IMG/VR virus record: IMGVR_UViG_3300020123_000589
Coordinates: 1-64,000 of that record
Origin: a virus
Length of the DNA stretch: 64,000 bases
Direction: 5' to 3' (one strand)
Shown here: in pieces, positions 30,113 through 38,336 of the stretch
Layout: every line of letters begins with the position of its first letter
How positions within the stretch are numbered: position 1 is the stretch's first letter
Program-made: the position numbers and the translations under genes
Notes under the pieces: model-generated
Databases searched by the model: none
What the model saw: the letters and a program-made list of their open reading frames with translations, nothing else
What the model was told of the DNA's origin: nothing

Positions 30113-30418
30113 ATGAGCAACCTTCACAAGATTTTCAAAGAGTTACAGAAGCTCGACTTCCAAGATTTTGATGCTGTATGTGATGCTTGGCGCGAGCACT
30201 ACAATGTTAAAATTAATTGTAAAAATATGGGGATTAAATACTCAGATAAATACTTAGTTAATTCTCTTACAAAGAGACGAAATTCACTAACCAATGCTGT
30301 TGCTACTTGCCCACCAACACTAAATCAAAGCGGCAGAGATAAGAAAATTGAGCAAATTATTCTTGGAGATAATCTTGATATTATTGAAGAAACCGCAAAG
30401 AAGAAAGGATTGATATGA
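30113..30418 (+). CDS. Helical DNL-tail protein
   Basis: 101 residues without zinc ligands. A helical domain is followed by GDNLDIIEETAKKKGLI. Same tail subtype as 24846 and 25127. Its TTGATATGA end supplies the start codon of the site-2 protease gene. Confidence 0.7.
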   Translation: MSNLHKIFKELQKLDFQDFDAVCDAWREHYNVKINCKNMGIKYSDKYLVNSLTKRRNSLTNAVATCPPTLNQSGRDKKIEQIILGDNLDIIEETAKKKGLI

Positions 30419-31176
30419 TACTAAGCATTTTAGCCGTAGTTTTGGGACTCGCAGTAGTAATTGGAATTCACGAAGCTTCTCACATGCTTGTTTCTAAGTT
30501 GTTTGGTGTGAAGGTTTTAAAATTTTCTTTAGGGTTTGGACCCGTTCTTTTCTCCAAGAAGATTAAGGGAACATCTTATGAACTGGCCGCATTACCATTG
30601 GGTGGTTATGTACAGTGTTCAGGCGAGAACCCAGAAAGTAATGTAAAGGATGGTTTCTTCAGCCTACCCTGGTGGAAACGTTCTCTAATCGCTCTAGCTG
30701 GCCCTGTAGCGAACTTAATCCTTGGGTTTGGTCTTGTATTTGCATTACTTGTTTTATTCAAAGGTTGGCCCATTGTAGCAGGATTACAGAAAGCATGGGA
30801 ACTGTTTTCATTCGTTATTGTAACCACATTAAAATGGGTATTTGGGATGCTTCCAAAAACCTCTGAAGCAGTAGGTGGTACATCTGGATTATCTGGACCC
30901 ATTATGGTAACAAAGATACTCCTTTCTTCAGCAAGAGAAGGGGCAGCACAATTTCTATTTGTGTTATCTCTTATTTCTTTAAGCTTAGGGCTATTTAATT
31001 TGTTTCCGATTCCTGGGCTTGACGGAGCACATATCCTCATTTATATATTAGAAGGTGTATATGGTCGAAAATTTCCGTCCAAAGTGTATTATATTTGGAA
31101 TTTGATTGGAATAATTTTATTAGGAACATTAATGTTATTTATGTGTGGTATGGACATATTCAACTTATTTAAATAA
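30415..31176 (+). CDS. Site-2 (M50) intramembrane metalloprotease
   Basis: 253 residues with several transmembrane segments. HEASH at 19-23 supplies two zinc His and the catalytic Glu; NLFPIPGLDGAH at 195-206 supplies the zinc Asp. The family (RseP, SpoIVFB) cuts membrane-embedded substrates such as anti-sigma factors. It lacks the PDZ domains of RseP (about 450 residues). The hydrophobic order fits an RseP-like N-terminus followed by the LDG helix. A phage-encoded site-2 protease is unusual; substrate unknown, with host anti-sigma factor, signal-peptide remnants or a phage membrane protein as options. Confidence 0.88.
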   Translation: MILSILAVVLGLAVVIGIHEASHMLVSKLFGVKVLKFSLGFGPVLFSKKIKGTSYELAALPLGGYVQCSGENPESNVKDGFFSLPWWKRSLIALAGPVANLILGFGLVFALLVLFKGWPIVAGLQKAWELFSFVIVTTLKWVFGMLPKTSEAVGGTSGLSGPIMVTKILLSSAREGAAQFLFVLSLISLSLGLFNLFPIPGLDGAHILIYILEGVYGRKFPSKVYYIWNLIGIILLGTLMLFMCGMDIFNLFK

Positions 31177-31177
31177 T

Positions 31178-31897
31178 ATGAAAAAAGGTCAGTTAAAGCA
31201 ATTTTGTTCAAGAGGACATGATACTTTTGCAGTTGGGAAAGATAGAAATGGATATTGTAAACAATGCAAGAAAGAATGGCAGTCTTCTCCAAAGAATCAA
31301 TTTTGTCCTAAAGGGCATGATACATTTGTTACAGGAAGATACAAAAATGGACATTGTGTTGAATGCAAAAAAGAATGGAGTCGAGAATATATTATTATAT
31401 CACAGCCACAATTCTGTATGAATGGGCACGACACAAATATTTGTGGTAGACATAAAAATGGTAAATGTGCCGCTTGTGACAAACTTTCTAAGCAAAAAGG
31501 AAAAGAAAGAACTAATTTACATACCAAAAAGCGGTTATTGATTGATAGTTCTTTTAGGTTAAAAAAGAGATTACGCAGTAGGCTTAGAGAGGTTTTAAAA
31601 GAAAACAAAAAACAAGGTTCTGCCATTAAAAATTTAGGTTGTACAATCGAATTTTTGAAAAGGTATCTAGAGTTTAAATTTCATGATGGTATGACTTGGG
31701 ATAATTGGGGTAAAGTTTGGCAGTTGGATCATGTTGTGGCATTATGGAGATATGATTTAACAGACAAAGAACAATTCCTAAACGCCTGTCATTACACCAA
31801 TCTTCAGCCCCTAACTATTGAAGACCACAATAAGAAAAGCTCTGAAGATCTTAAAGATTTTTTTGCTCATCAAAGAAAATTAAAACTAAACGTATAA
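31178..31897 (+). CDS. HNH endonuclease with three GHD zinc fingers
   Basis: 239 residues. Residues 8-100 hold three copies of C-x2-GHD-x4-G[RK]-x3-G-x-C-x2-C ([33 protein letters not shown]). The C-terminal HNH has WQLDHVVALW, CHYTNLQPL and DHNKKS. Likely a mobile homing endonuclease in which the fingers recognise DNA. Inserted between the site-2 protease and a zinc protein. Confidence 0.8.
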   Translation: MKKGQLKQFCSRGHDTFAVGKDRNGYCKQCKKEWQSSPKNQFCPKGHDTFVTGRYKNGHCVECKKEWSREYIIISQPQFCMNGHDTNICGRHKNGKCAACDKLSKQKGKERTNLHTKKRLLIDSSFRLKKRLRSRLREVLKENKKQGSAIKNLGCTIEFLKRYLEFKFHDGMTWDNWGKVWQLDHVVALWRYDLTDKEQFLNACHYTNLQPLTIEDHNKKSSEDLKDFFAHQRKLKLNV

Positions 31898-32241
31898 TGA
31901 ATCCAAGAATAATCAACGATACATTTGAACAAGAGCAGCATATTTGTTCTTTTTGTGAGTGTCAATCTGGAAATCATCTAGTATTTCATCGTTGTCCTTT
32001 ATTCGACAATACTTTTATTTGTAGGGAAGATTGTCAAGTTTCTATGATGAAAGAGGATATCGATGTTCAAGTATCGGCTAAGCTTGGCAGACTTGTTACA
32101 AAAGAATTTATAAATGAAACATGCAGAAATTGCGGATTGAATAATGCTTGTCAAAATCAAAAACTTGCAGATCAATTAGAAAAAGGATTACCAGGAGATA
32201 ATAATGGGACACAACCAGAAGGGCCAGCTAAAACAAGATAG
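31897..32241 (+). CDS. Zinc-binding protein
   Basis: 114 residues. CSFCECQSGNHLVFHRC resembles the ClpX-type start, then C-x5-C (ICREDC) and CRNCGLNNAC: nine Cys, probably two zinc sites. It overlaps the ClpP-like gene by 38 nt; a functional link with it is possible but only by position. Confidence 0.6.
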   Translation: MNPRIINDTFEQEQHICSFCECQSGNHLVFHRCPLFDNTFICREDCQVSMMKEDIDVQVSAKLGRLVTKEFINETCRNCGLNNACQNQKLADQLEKGLPGDNNGTQPEGPAKTR

Positions 32242-32860
32242 CGACGAAGAAATTTCCCTTCCATCAAATGCCAATCCATTTGATGAATATGCTCACAATA
32301 CGTATGAAGAATTACTAGAAGAACGCATCATACTTTTGAATGGGGATATCAGAGAAAACATAATTGAAAGAGCAGCTATCCCTCTCATGCAAATGGCGCA
32401 AGAAAAAGGTCCCATTCAGATTTATGTGAATAGTTTTGGTGGGTCTATTAATGATAGCCAAGCCATCGTTGACATCATGCAAACGGTAGATAACCCAATT
32501 ATAACGATGGCTTTTGGTAAAGCAATGAGTGCTGGCTTCGATATCTTTTTAGCGGGTGATTACAGAATTGCATATCCAAATAGTTTGTTTATGTGTCACT
32601 CTGGGTCAGCTTCTTTGGGTCTTCAAACCCTCCCAGCATTAAATATTGAGGCCGAACTTCATAAAGAATACTTTAAACGTTGGTCATCGTTCTACGCATC
32701 CCGAACCCAGATGTCAGAGAAGGAATGGTTAGATATTTTAAATGTGGGTAATAACAGATATTTCTTTCCAGAAGAAGCACTTAAGCTTGGAATTGTACAT
32801 CATGTTGTTAGTCTTGGCAAGAAACCACCAATGAAACAAGTGCTTAAGATGAAATGGTAA
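32204..32860 (+). CDS. ClpP-like serine protease
   Basis: 218 residues. YEELLEERIILLNGDI, IYVNSFGGSINDSQAIVDIM, GKAMSAGFD (Ser109), FMCHSGSASLG (His132) and PEEALKLGIV line up with ClpP (family S14). The position of the catalytic Asp (ERDRF in E. coli ClpP) reads GNNRY here, so Asp appears to be Asn184. It may work as a Ser-His dyad, be weak, or be inactive and dominant in mixed rings. A prohead-protease role is possible since large phages use S14 relatives, but it is far from the portal gene. Confidence 0.85.
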   Translation: MGHNQKGQLKQDSDEEISLPSNANPFDEYAHNTYEELLEERIILLNGDIRENIIERAAIPLMQMAQEKGPIQIYVNSFGGSINDSQAIVDIMQTVDNPIITMAFGKAMSAGFDIFLAGDYRIAYPNSLFMCHSGSASLGLQTLPALNIEAELHKEYFKRWSSFYASRTQMSEKEWLDILNVGNNRYFFPEEALKLGIVHHVVSLGKKPPMKQVLKMKW

Positions 32861-32864
32861 TTTT

Positions 32865-33122
32865 ATGAAATTGTATATAGTGACTCTTTTCAGCCCCTCT
32901 GGACTAAGTGACCAAATTATTAAAGTATTTTCCACCAAAGATAATTTGGATAAGTGGATGGAATGTGCTAGGTTGATGGATAGGGAGCTTTACGGAGATC
33001 AGGGTAGGGATGTAACGCAATCCTATAAGATTAAATCAGCCGATTTAGACAATCTTGATTTCATAGAGTTGTACGCTGATGCTAGAAGTCTTGGAGCCCA
33101 AGTTAAATCTAGTCAACCTTAG
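32865..33122 (+). CDS. Small protein with DNL tail variant
   Basis: 85 residues. MKLYIVTLFSPSGLSD opening of an alpha/beta domain; LDNLDFIELYADARSLGA then seven more residues. The last DNL protein in the window, just before the first strong late promoter. Confidence 0.6.
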   Translation: MKLYIVTLFSPSGLSDQIIKVFSTKDNLDKWMECARLMDRELYGDQGRDVTQSYKIKSADLDNLDFIELYADARSLGAQVKSSQP

Positions 33123-33135
33123 TGACGGAAACACC

Positions 33136-33170
33136 TTTAAAAATATAATAAAAACTGGTATAAGTAGGGA
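33136..33170 (+). promoter_or_regulatory. Late-type phage promoter, copy 3
   Basis: TTAAAAATATAATAAAAACT followed by GGTATAAGTAGGGA. Marks the start of the long late genes. Confidence 0.7.
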
Positions 33171-33224
33171 TTACAACATCTCTATGATTAATTTTATAAA
33201 AGGATCGACGAACTAGAGAGATTT

Positions 33225-33398
33225 ATGAGTAAGAAAGAAATCAAAATACGTAAGAAATGGCCCGTTCCAGATTTTGACCCAACAACAAAGGTTCACAAGG
33301 TTGACACTTCTTACCAACGTAAGAGCAATAAGAAATTGATTGAAGATGCTCTATTGGAAGCGGAAGAGGACGACCAAGATTTAGATTTTAATTTCTAA
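33225..33398 (+). CDS. Hypothetical 57-aa protein
   Basis: Basic start (MSKKEIKIRKKWPVP) and very acidic end (EEDDQDLDFNF), probably disordered. First gene behind the third late promoter, with GAGAGATTT upstream. Possibly a small virion or scaffold-like protein (inference from position). Confidence 0.6.
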   Translation: MSKKEIKIRKKWPVPDFDPTTKVHKVDTSYQRKSNKKLIEDALLEAEEDDQDLDFNF

Positions 33399-33411
33399 TA
33401 GGAGACTCATC

Positions 33412-34470
33412 ATGAATTGGATTTCAGAGATGTTCGAAAATAAAGGTATAACCAAAGAAGCATCTACAGATGCTGCTCAAGAATTTCAAAAGAAAGTAAA
33501 AGCTTCTGGATGGGTTGAAGGTGCAATGGGTATTGATGAAACTTCCATAATCAAAGAAGCTGATGCTAAAATCGAAGCAGAGCTAAAAGTTCGTGACGAG
33601 TTGACCAAGGAAGCAGCCTATGAAGCTTTCCAAACAACTGAGGAAACCCTTAAACAAGATTACGCCAGGGACGCTTCTATATTGTCAGATTTTACTTTAG
33701 CATCCATGATCGCAGAAATGCGTGGACACGCTAAACAGGATTTTATGGAGAATGCAACAGAGTATTTTGAAAAGGCAAAGAAAGATGTCAAATCAGATCG
33801 CAAAGCTGCTGAGAAAGAACTTCTAGAGGGCACGGGAATGTCAGCTCAACTCGACTGGCGTAAATCTTTTGCTGATTATAAGAAAGATGAAACTCCTAAA
33901 CAGGCTACTGAGAAGGAACTTTACAATCCTAAGCTAAAAGATGTCAATGACGATCTTTCTAAGGGTGGAAAGGTTGATGCCTACGCTGAAACTGATGAAC
34001 AACACGCAAAAACTATGTTGGGCATTGGCCGTGAGGAGAAAGAGCGAACAGATGTTACAGCACAACCTGGAGAGATCCAGAAGGATGCCGCTCTCGTCCG
34101 TGACCCAGATACCGAACTCAAGGTTGGAACAATCATCCGTCTAGCTCGTTCCATCATGAGCCACGAAGGGCAGATTCTTAATGAAGGCACAAGCTGGGAA
34201 ATTACAAATATAGATGGATTTCATTATCGTCTTTCAGCTAATGGCCAAACACACGTAATCAGTTCTCATGACACACCAAAGTTTAATAAAATTGCTTCTC
34301 AAGAAATTGAGAATCACGCAACCAAAGAACAAATTATAACAAAACTAGCCGAAATTAATTCACCTTGGGCAGTAGTGGTTGATAAAGACGGAAAAGAAGT
34401 TGTAGCCCGTATTGCTGATGAACAAGTTTCAAAAGAATCTGAAGAAGAGTTAAAAGATTTAAATAAATAA
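33412..34470 (+). CDS. Putative virion-associated protein
   Basis: 352 residues. Helical Lys/Glu/Ala-rich sequence to about 220 with repeated K-[EDQ]-A steps (ITKEAST, IIKEADA, LTKEAAY, IQKDAAL), then a small SH3-like segment (GTIIRLARSIMSHEGQIL...WEITNIDGFHYRL) and a helical end. The K-x-A steps recur throughout the giant proteins downstream. Late promoter and position suggest a structural protein; no family recognised. Confidence 0.6.
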   Translation: MNWISEMFENKGITKEASTDAAQEFQKKVKASGWVEGAMGIDETSIIKEADAKIEAELKVRDELTKEAAYEAFQTTEETLKQDYARDASILSDFTLASMIAEMRGHAKQDFMENATEYFEKAKKDVKSDRKAAEKELLEGTGMSAQLDWRKSFADYKKDETPKQATEKELYNPKLKDVNDDLSKGGKVDAYAETDEQHAKTMLGIGREEKERTDVTAQPGEIQKDAALVRDPDTELKVGTIIRLARSIMSHEGQILNEGTSWEITNIDGFHYRLSANGQTHVISSHDTPKFNKIASQEIENHATKEQIITKLAEINSPWAVVVDKDGKEVVARIADEQVSKESEEELKDLNK

Positions 34471-34515
34471 GAAGTTGTCCCCTCCCCATTAAAAATATTG
34501 TAAAGGATACCTATT

Positions 34516-36108
34516 ATGGCTATTATTATACGTTCCGTCACCAACAATACACCTTATCTACTCACTTTAAAGGTTCCAAGTCTAGAAGCAAATCTTTCTC
34601 CAGTATCTGTTGCACCGTCAGCAACATTGGATCTTCTTTCAGTTGTTACCGAAGACGACCTGATTGCCATGCAACTTTATTTGGAAGGAATGGTTTCTAG
34701 AGGAAGTCTAACTGTTGCAGCTACGTTTGATACAGCTACATTAGAAGAGGGTTATAATGGTGGAGGTGGCGGCGGAGCTAATACGACGTTAAGTAATTTA
34801 ACGTCACCCACAGCACTAAACCAAGACATTCTTCCAGCTTCTGATGGTAGTCGATCTTTAGGAAGTTCTTCAGTACAATTTGGTCAACTCTATACTTACA
34901 ATGTTATTTCTAATAATGATGATTTGGATCTTACCTCAGCATTTAATGTTTATTTAGCTTCAGGACCCTCATCCGACATTATATTAAATGCGGGTTCAGG
35001 GCATATTAATGTAGATACACATAATATTACAAATATGGCAGACCCCGTTAATCCCCAAGACGCTGCCACAAAGAATTACGTTGATACGCATAGTGCAGCT
35101 CCCGCCGGAAATCCAAATGATATTCAGTTCAATAATGGTGGAGCTTTCGGTGCAAATGATGTTTTTTTCTGGGATAACAATACAGAAACGTTAAATGTTC
35201 CAAAAACAGGAATTGTAATTAGTCCGTTGGGTGGTGGCAATTCAGATGGATCAATTGGGGTTGATAATGGCCACAATCTTCAAATTGCTGCAAGTAATAC
35301 TAATTCTGCATCGTTAATTTTATTTGGTTTTACTCCTAACATGTTCTTAAATCCAACAGGAGCATCGGGTGTTAATGATACAAGTTCTTCTAATACTGCC
35401 GATCCTTCAGCAGCCTGGGATATTCAATCAACTACAAAAGGACTACTTCTCCCACGTCTAACAACAGTTCAAAGAGACGCTATAGTTTCTCCAGCAACAG
35501 GTCTTGAAATTTATAACACCGATACTAATCAGGATGAATATTATAACGGAACTACCTGGAACGCAATTGGAAATACAGCAGTTGCAGGTGCAAATACTCA
35601 GCTTCAATTTAATGCCAGTGGGAGTTTTGGTGCAGATTCCAATCTTGTATGGGATAATACGAACAAGGTTTTAACTGTTACCACTGGAGATTCACAGTTT
35701 TATGCTATTAGTGCCTCTCCCGCCATAAAAATTCTTGGACACGCCTTATCGCCGTCTGCCGAGTTAGATTTTTATAAGAGCGATAATAGTTTTGCTTTGG
35801 GATCTATTTTCACCGATGAAACGACAAATAACTTTGCCATTGCTGGTGGTAATTCAGCGGGGGATATTGTTATCAGTCCTTTTTCGGCTAAGGGTGTATT
35901 AATTAATAGTAACTCTTCTGCACATCCAGATGCGAGTGCAATGTTTGAAATAGATTCTACAACACAAGGTTTTCTCTCACCTAGAATGACAACGGTGCAA
36001 AAAGATGCAATAGCTTCTCCCGCTGAAGGATTAACAGTATACGATATAACACTGCATAAATTAAGTGTTTGGACTGGAGCAGCTTGGGAGACTGTAACAT
36101 CGGCGTAA
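34516..36108 (+). CDS. Tail-fibre protein 1
   Basis: 530 residues. N-terminal domain (1-75) probably attaches to the particle; then Gly/Asn/Ser-rich beta repeats. Two copies of a module of about 48 residues (STTKGLLLPRLTTVQRDAI...TGLEIYNTDT; STTQGFLSPRMTTVQKDAI...GLTVYDITL) lie near 310 and at the very end, alternating with IQFNNGGAFGAN / LQFNASGSFGAD linkers. Such repeats are typical of fibres and adhesins. Its last module matches the first module of the fibre gene at 36317. Confidence 0.75.
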   Translation: MAIIIRSVTNNTPYLLTLKVPSLEANLSPVSVAPSATLDLLSVVTEDDLIAMQLYLEGMVSRGSLTVAATFDTATLEEGYNGGGGGGANTTLSNLTSPTALNQDILPASDGSRSLGSSSVQFGQLYTYNVISNNDDLDLTSAFNVYLASGPSSDIILNAGSGHINVDTHNITNMADPVNPQDAATKNYVDTHSAAPAGNPNDIQFNNGGAFGANDVFFWDNNTETLNVPKTGIVISPLGGGNSDGSIGVDNGHNLQIAASNTNSASLILFGFTPNMFLNPTGASGVNDTSSSNTADPSAAWDIQSTTKGLLLPRLTTVQRDAIVSPATGLEIYNTDTNQDEYYNGTTWNAIGNTAVAGANTQLQFNASGSFGADSNLVWDNTNKVLTVTTGDSQFYAISASPAIKILGHALSPSAELDFYKSDNSFALGSIFTDETTNNFAIAGGNSAGDIVISPFSAKGVLINSNSSAHPDASAMFEIDSTTQGFLSPRMTTVQKDAIASPAEGLTVYDITLHKLSVWTGAAWETVTSA

Positions 36109-36127
36109 TAAGTTGAGGTTGTTAGCT

Positions 36128-36304
36128 ATGCTTTGTGACAAGGATAATGTCCCGTTAAAGATTGGTGACACTGTTACAAAGGATGGCTGTCTTTATATTG
36201 TTCGAGACGTTGTGGTTTATGAGTTGGCAGTAGAATTGGTATGTGAGGATAAATTAACAAGAAATTATAAATCCTTTCAGCCACGAGATGTAATGAAAAT
36301 TTAG
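36128..36304 (+). CDS. Small beta-rich protein between fibre genes
   Basis: 58 residues from ATG 36128 (GAGG nine bases upstream; TTG 36113 is the alternative). NVPLKIGDTVTKDGCLYIV and a C-terminal QPRDVMKI look like a small SH3-like barrel. Located between two fibre genes that share repeats, so it may be an insertion or a fibre chaperone. Confidence 0.55.
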   Translation: MLCDKDNVPLKIGDTVTKDGCLYIVRDVVVYELAVELVCEDKLTRNYKSFQPRDVMKI

Positions 36305-36316
36305 AGGGTAAATAGA

Positions 36317-38314
36317 ATGGGAACACTTTATACAGTTTCAAGTACTGATGGAAGTATTACTACAGCGGGAGCGATTACATCCACGTCAACAACTCATGGT
36401 TTTCAACCTCCCAGTATGACAACAACTCAGAGGAACGCCATTCCCACACCAGCCGATGGTTTGATTGTTTACGATACGACTCTTCATCAACTTTGGGAAT
36501 ATCAAAATGGAGCGTGGGCTGAAGTTGGTGGTGGTGGAAGTACTCCTCCAGCTGGCGCAAATACACAGGTTCAATTTAATAACTCAGGTGTTTTTGGTGC
36601 AAGTTCAAATTTTACATGGGATAACGGTGCTACGACACTTAGTTTAATTGGAACTTTACCAATTTTAAGTTTAAGATCAGATACAGAAGCAGCTGTTGCT
36701 TTTCAATCCGCCGATGGTTTAACTACTTTTGGAACATTGATTGATTTAGGAGCTACAGGAATTGGTTTAAGTCATCCCACTCTTGTAGATACAAATGTAG
36801 GAGCACTACATTTAAGTGTTGCTTCGACCCAAGCTTTTGTAACTGATGGTCCTGATACTCCTGATGATCCTAGTGCTATTTTTGAAATAACATCAACTAC
36901 TAAGGGTTTTCTTCCTCCCCGTCTAACTACATCTCAAAGAGATGCTATTGCTTCTCCTGCTACTGGATTAGAGATTTATAATACAGATACGAATGATGTA
37001 GAGAAATGGGATAGTACATCGTGGAAATCTATTGGTAGCGTAACAAGCAATGAAAAAATCTATTTGGGGAATTCAGATAATGCTTGGATTAAATTTGACA
37101 CGGGGATTAATCAGCTTCAATTTCATTCTAAAGCTAGTAATGTAGCCCAAAATTTTACTTTTGGGGCTGGAGAAGCTGTAGATGCAACTATAAATCTTTC
37201 GACTCTAAATGGAGGAACTGCTTCAGTTTCTTTAGAGAATTCTTCAGGATTTTTAGAATTGTTTGCAGGTACGAGTAATCAGATTAACCTAGAAGGTCAT
37301 GTTTATGTTGATCCTAATGAGAATGACATTCTTATGGACGCTTCTGCTGCTTTGCAAATAGATTCAACAACACAAGGATTCCTCCCTCCTAGAGTAACGA
37401 CAACGCAGAGAGATGCCATTTCAACCCCAGCAACTGGTTTACAAATTTATAATACAACTACAAATCAATCAGAATTTTATAACGGAACAATTTGGACATC
37501 TGGTGGAGGTGGTGGATCTCCTGGTGGAGCTAATACAGATATTCAATTTAATAACTCAGGGGCATTTGGTGGTGTATCCACTTTAACTTGGGATGGTACT
37601 TCAGTAAGTGCAACAGGTCTTTCTGTTGGTAATGGAATAATCGCTTTTCCTGGTGGGGATTTAAATATACAAACAGGTGGAAATTTAGCTATTACTGATG
37701 GCAGTAGTTTTGATATTAGTGGTGGTGGAAATATATTTGTTACTGGTGGTCAATTACAGGCCAGCACGAGTACTTTTTCCTCTAATCCTTCTGCTCTATG
37801 TCAATTAGATTCTACAACACAAGGTTTTCTCCCCCCAAGAATGACAACCACACAAAGGAATGCTATCAGTAGCCCAGCTACTGGATTGGTTGTTTATAAT
37901 ACTACTTTAAACGAAACAGATGTTTATAATGGGACAAGTTGGGTTTCAATTGGTAATGGTAATTTTCCATCAAGAGTATCTAATGTAGCATTAACAGCCC
38001 AACCTTCCGCTATTGCTACGACAACTTTATTTACTCCAACAACTACGGGAACTTACAGAGTCTCAGTATATATTGTAGATACAGCGGCTGGTAGTGCTGG
38101 AACGGTGGCAGCAACAATTGGGTGGACTGACGATGAACAAGCTCAGACAATTTCTACTTCTACTGTTCCATTGGCAACATTAGGTGCGTTTACGAACTCA
38201 ACATTTTTTATTGAAGCTACTTCAGGTAATAATGTTACGTATGCAACCACATTTGTAGGAGCCCTTGGAAGCCCACAATATTCATTATATGTAACGGCAG
38301 AAAGACTTTCATAA
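36317..38314 (+). CDS. Tail-fibre protein 2
   Basis: 665 residues. Four copies of the STTxGFLPPRMTTTQRxAI module near residues 23, 195, 350 and 495, separated by VQFNNSGVFGAS / IQFNNSGAFGGV linkers and G-rich stretches. The unique C-terminal 115 residues (FPSRVSNVALTAQPSA onwards) form a beta-rich domain, likely the receptor-binding tip. There is no N-terminal attachment domain like that of fibre 1, so it may bind fibre 1 through the shared repeats. Confidence 0.75.
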   Translation: MGTLYTVSSTDGSITTAGAITSTSTTHGFQPPSMTTTQRNAIPTPADGLIVYDTTLHQLWEYQNGAWAEVGGGGSTPPAGANTQVQFNNSGVFGASSNFTWDNGATTLSLIGTLPILSLRSDTEAAVAFQSADGLTTFGTLIDLGATGIGLSHPTLVDTNVGALHLSVASTQAFVTDGPDTPDDPSAIFEITSTTKGFLPPRLTTSQRDAIASPATGLEIYNTDTNDVEKWDSTSWKSIGSVTSNEKIYLGNSDNAWIKFDTGINQLQFHSKASNVAQNFTFGAGEAVDATINLSTLNGGTASVSLENSSGFLELFAGTSNQINLEGHVYVDPNENDILMDASAALQIDSTTQGFLPPRVTTTQRDAISTPATGLQIYNTTTNQSEFYNGTIWTSGGGGGSPGGANTDIQFNNSGAFGGVSTLTWDGTSVSATGLSVGNGIIAFPGGDLNIQTGGNLAITDGSSFDISGGGNIFVTGGQLQASTSTFSSNPSALCQLDSTTQGFLPPRMTTTQRNAISSPATGLVVYNTTLNETDVYNGTSWVSIGNGNFPSRVSNVALTAQPSAIATTTLFTPTTTGTYRVSVYIVDTAAGSAGTVAATIGWTDDEQAQTISTSTVPLATLGAFTNSTFFIEATSGNNVTYATTFVGALGSPQYSLYVTAERLS

Positions 38315-38336
38315 GAATTTATAAGAGGATAATTAT

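Noticed and set aside
34493-34515. TTAAAAATATTGTAAAG then TATTATGG as a further late promoter
   Set aside because: Block spacing and the GGTATTATTAG core do not match, and it abuts the start codon without space for a leader.
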